Positions 63,061 through 64,000 of a DNA stretch of 64,000 nt are shown piece by piece. The notes beneath the pieces are model-generated. The model searched no databases. It saw only the letters and a list, made by a program, of their open reading frames with translations, and was not told where the DNA came from. The DNA lies in NCBI GenBank assembly GCA_017415025.1, contig JAFQJH010000006.1, positions 1-64,000 of the forward strand, read 5' to 3'. The DNA is from Clostridia bacterium (GTDB lineage: Bacteria; Bacillota; Clostridia; Oscillospirales; Acutalibacteraceae). Position 1 is the stretch's first letter, and every line of letters begins with the position of its first letter. A program made the translations under genes and the position numbers.

Positions 63061-63330
63061 ACACTCCTTACTCATTGTGAATAGGAACAAAAAATCCCGT
63101 CCCGTGTGAAACAGGACGAGACAAAACTCGTAACCACCTATTCAACATACTATAATATGCGTTCCCTGTAACGGAGGAAATCCGTCGAAGCTTACTTACT
63201 TTCAGCCCGAGGCTCGGAAGTGATTTTCGTCAATGCGTACATCATATCGGGCTTACACCGTCCCCGACTCGCTCTGATTTCGCGCAAGGCTTACTGTCTT
63301 CGTCATTGCCTTTCTTTATTACATTATAAA
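63061..63330 (-). promoter_or_regulatory. T-box leader for isoleucine
   Basis: On the minus strand the leader contains the T-box core gaataggtggttacgag (63127-63143), which offers UGGU for the ACCA end of tRNA-Ile. A terminator hairpin at 63095-63121 is followed by a T run at 63088-63094. Stem III is a small hairpin at 63172-63184. An ATC codon at 63222-63224 lies in an A-rich loop and suits an isoleucine specifier. Uncharged tRNA-Ile would permit readthrough into ileS. Confidence 0.85.
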
Positions 63331-63331
63331 T

Positions 63332-63361
63332 AAAGATATCATAAAAGCGTTGCAGTGTCAA
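63332..63361 (-). promoter_or_regulatory. Promoter of the T-box/ileS transcript
   Basis: On the minus strand TTGACA (63361 down to 63356) and a TATCTT -10 with 17-base spacing. Between this and the PFOR gene (63362-63564) I see only AT-rich sequence and the PFOR ribosome site. Confidence 0.5.
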
Positions 63362-63549
63362 GAAAAAAAGAACGGGAAGGGAGGTTATATCGGCAAAATG
63401 ATAAAACTTTAACAAAATATACAAAAAAACACTCAATAAAAACCCAGATTTGACAAAAATTTTTCGATTTTAATGGTTTACATCTTGCGATAAAAGTGTT
63501 ATTATTTACGGTGGTAAACTAAGTTACTAAATTTATCAATATAATTTAG

Positions 63550-64000
<451 letters not shown>

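Overview
The window looks like a chromosome segment of a gut-type Clostridia (Bacillota, probably an Oscillospiraceae/Ruminococcaceae relative). Evidence: Shine-Dalgarno-led genes, an isoleucine T-box leader, DUF951, EF-P, a CD1247-type Cys/Asp-rich protein, pyruvate:ferredoxin oxidoreductase, and a secreted peptidase with a type I dockerin. No rRNA, tRNA or CRISPR array was seen.

Layout. (1) 1-637: end of a DUF2975 membrane protein and its HTH partner. (2) About 640-11100: a mobile or accessory island. It opens with 2.3 kb of almost gene-free DNA holding a 240-nt RNA unit with its own promoter and terminator, a larger hairpin-rich block, and an array of long inverted repeats set among degenerate 14-bp palindromes. 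Next come a tyrosine recombinase, an excisionase, a Tn916-type integrase, a second hairpin array, a CatA-like acetyltransferase, and a two-gene unit. The first gene of that unit encodes a 1015-residue protein with the signature motifs of the eukaryotic RNA-dependent RNA polymerase (QDE-1/RDR) superfamily. (3) 11114-27134: a rhamnoside utilisation locus. A TetR regulator sits between two operons: a minus-strand operon (GH3, tannase-like esterase, rhaB, rhaA, rhaD) and a plus-strand operon (two alpha/beta hydrolases, a GPH transporter, a beta-lactamase-fold hydrolase, a GH78 rhamnosidase and a lipoprotein). Together they would import acylated rhamnosides, strip ester groups and sugars, and degrade rhamnose. 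(4) 27142-29100: an MBL hydrolase and a TnpV-type element remnant. (5) 29381-39501: a cluster of secreted proteins (two beta-helix proteins, two phosphoesterases, GH16, an alpha-barrel-like protein), a DRE-TIM aldolase, and a RAYT transposase carrying its own REP-like palindromes. (6) 39890-56344: mostly housekeeping genes (GDPD, O-antigen-ligase-like protein, M24 peptidase, dockerin peptidase, EF-P, Nudix, Maf, LMW phosphatase, M18 peptidase, a TsaC/Sua5-CoaE fusion, RF1, DUF951, S1 and PHP proteins). (7) 56410-59850: a divergent sodium symporter and GH27 pair. (8) 59909-64000: ileS with its T-box, and the start of the PFOR gene.

The strongest candidate for an undescribed system is the island at 640-11100, in which an RdRP-like polymerase lies beside recombinases, structured RNA and repeated perfect hairpins. 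The polymerase motifs are read directly from the sequence. Any functional link between the polymerase and the hairpins is inference.
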